Source: Aurantiacibacter atlanticus
GTDB lineage: Bacteria > Pseudomonadota > Alphaproteobacteria > Sphingomonadales > Sphingomonadaceae
Direction of reading: 5' to 3'
NCBI RefSeq assembly: GCF_001077815.2
Contig: NZ_CP011310.1
Location: 2,542,001-2,606,000, forward strand
Length of the DNA stretch: 64,000 nucleotides
Shown in pieces: positions 63,080 to 64,000 of the stretch (the stretch's first letter is position 1; every line of letters starts with the position of its first letter). The position numbers were made by a program, and so were the translations under genes. The notes under the pieces were generated by a model, which was not told the origin of the DNA, did no database searches, and worked only from the letters and a program-made list of their open reading frames with translations.

Positions 63080-64000
63080 ATGAGAACATGCCTTGCCCTT
63101 GCCGCTCTTTCCTTTGTCATCGCCGCGCCCGCATTGGCGCAAGAGCAACCCGCTCCGGTTACGCCCGGATCGGTCATCGAAAGTGCCGCGCCGGAGGAAT
63201 GGCACAGCATCGCTGCTGAAGACCTTCTGGTGATGGAGCTCGCGCCCGATGCTGCGGGCGAGCCGCGAACAATTGTGATCCAGTTGATGCCAGCCCCGCT
63301 TAGCCAGCCGTGGGTCGAGAACATCCGCACGCTGGCCCGCGCACAATATTGGGACGGCAGCTCGATCAACCGCGTGCAGGATAATTACGTGGTGCAATGG
63401 GGGCAGCCGGACGAAGGCTCGGGCGGGACGGTTAAACCGGTGCCGGAAGGGCTGAATGTTGTGCCGGAGAGTGCATATACGGTCGATTTTGCGCCCGGCT
63501 TGTTTGGCGGCAGAATTTACCATCGCGACGGGGCGCGGGACGAAATCGTGCGCATCGAGCCTCGCCCTTTCCCGCACGGTCCGCGTCCAAACAGTTTTGC
63601 CGATCCCTATGCCGATGCGGTCGGCTTTATCGGCGGCTTTCCAGCCGCTGCGGCCATGGAATTGACACGCGATGCCGACATTGTCAGCCGACCAACACAA
63701 GCCTGGCCTACCCATTGTTATGGAATGGTAGGCGTTGGCCGCGATGTTTCACCTGATACAGGGGATGGCTCACAACTTTACACCGTGATTGGCCACGCAC
63801 CCCGCCATCTTGATCGCAATATCGCGCTGGTGGGACGCGTTATCGAAGGCATGGAACATCTTTCCAGCCTGCCGCGCGGCACCGGACCGCTGAGTTTCTA
63901 TGAGACGGAGGAAGAGCTGGTGCCGATCCTCTCCTTTCGTATTGCCACTGACCTCGCCAACCCTCCGAGGTTTGAGTTTCTGGACACGGGCAGCGTAAGC
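63080..64000 (+). CDS. periplasmic cyclophilin-type peptidyl-prolyl isomerase, 5' part
   Basis: The gene runs off the window's right end; 307 codons are visible from the ATG at 63080. A signal peptide (MRTCLALAALSFVIAAPALA, then QEQP) precedes a cyclophilin domain. Family features include VIQLMPAPLSQPWVENIRTL, the active-site-like NYVVQWGQPDEG, HCYGMVGVGR and VIGHAPRHLDRNIALVGRVI near the end of the visible part. It probably folds envelope proteins. It starts 39 bases after the metallopeptidase gene, so they may be one operon. Confidence 0.87.
   Translation, partial: MRTCLALAALSFVIAAPALAQEQPAPVTPGSVIESAAPEEWHSIAAEDLLVMELAPDAAGEPRTIVIQLMPAPLSQPWVENIRTLARAQYWDGSSINRVQDNYVVQWGQPDEGSGGTVKPVPEGLNVVPESAYTVDFAPGLFGGRIYHRDGARDEIVRIEPRPFPHGPRPNSFADPYADAVGFIGGFPAAAAMELTRDADIVSRPTQAWPTHCYGMVGVGRDVSPDTGDGSQLYTVIGHAPRHLDRNIALVGRVIEGMEHLSSLPRGTGPLSFYETEEELVPILSFRIATDLANPPRFEFLDTGSVS

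Noticed and set aside
1..64000. CRISPR array or classical phage-defence locus
   Set aside because: No regularly spaced repeats and no cas, restriction-modification or toxin-antitoxin genes were recognised.

Overview
The window looks like a chromosomal segment of an alphaproteobacterium of the order Sphingomonadales, most likely an Erythrobacteraceae relative. The support is a GC-rich coding style, a ChpT histidine phosphotransferase, an ATP12-type F1 assembly chaperone, TIGR02186 next to a TauE/SafE exporter, a DUF3297 protein, several TonB-dependent receptors, a TorF-type porin and tRNA-dependent amidation by GatCAB. This placement is inferred from gene content alone.

About 0-45 kb and 62.4-64 kb hold ordinary housekeeping genes. 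In order these are: the end of an ABC1/UbiB-like kinase gene; gatC-gatA-small ORF-gatB-trmL; an FKBP isomerase and a DUF4153 membrane protein; rpsU; a tightly coupled run crcB-pseudouridine synthase-HAD phosphatase-small membrane protein-ATP12; an Mla-type lipid transport operon; valS and queE; a HerA-like ATPase; TIGR02186 plus TauE/SafE; a glycosyltransferase/outer-membrane-barrel pair resembling NfrB/NfrA; nhaA; tRNA-Leu and trigger factor; two tandem TonB-dependent receptors; clpP and clpX; a GFA protein, a CDF metal transporter and mtgA; rpoH; rluD; a JAMM peptidase; chpT; an AmpD-like amidase; the RNase P RNA; a PPP-family phosphatase; a TorF porin; a glyoxalase-like protein; and der.

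About 45.3-49.6 kb is an iron-acquisition module. It has a strong Fur-box-like palindrome, a TonB-dependent siderophore receptor with a TTG start, a small polytopic membrane protein and a PepSY-type, probably haem-containing, reductase, all apparently co-transcribed.

About 49.7-62.4 kb is an accessory catabolic cluster controlled by a divergent IclR regulator. It encodes a MmgE/PrpD protein, two MaoC-type hydratases, an ADP-forming CoA ligase, a thiolase-fold protein with an OB-fold partner, a PaaI thioesterase, two acyl-CoA dehydrogenases, an SDR dehydrogenase and a CaiB/BaiF CoA-transferase. Together they could activate an unknown carboxylic acid as its CoA ester, desaturate, hydrate and oxidise it, and cleave it. 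The thiolase-fold protein lacks the nucleophilic cysteine and its partner lacks every zinc-ribbon cysteine, so a retro-aldol cleavage like that of steroid side-chain aldolases is plausible. The cluster ends beside tRNA-Ser(GGA), with the tRNA 3' end facing the cluster. I see no integrase or attachment repeat. This cluster is the best candidate for an undescribed system in the window.
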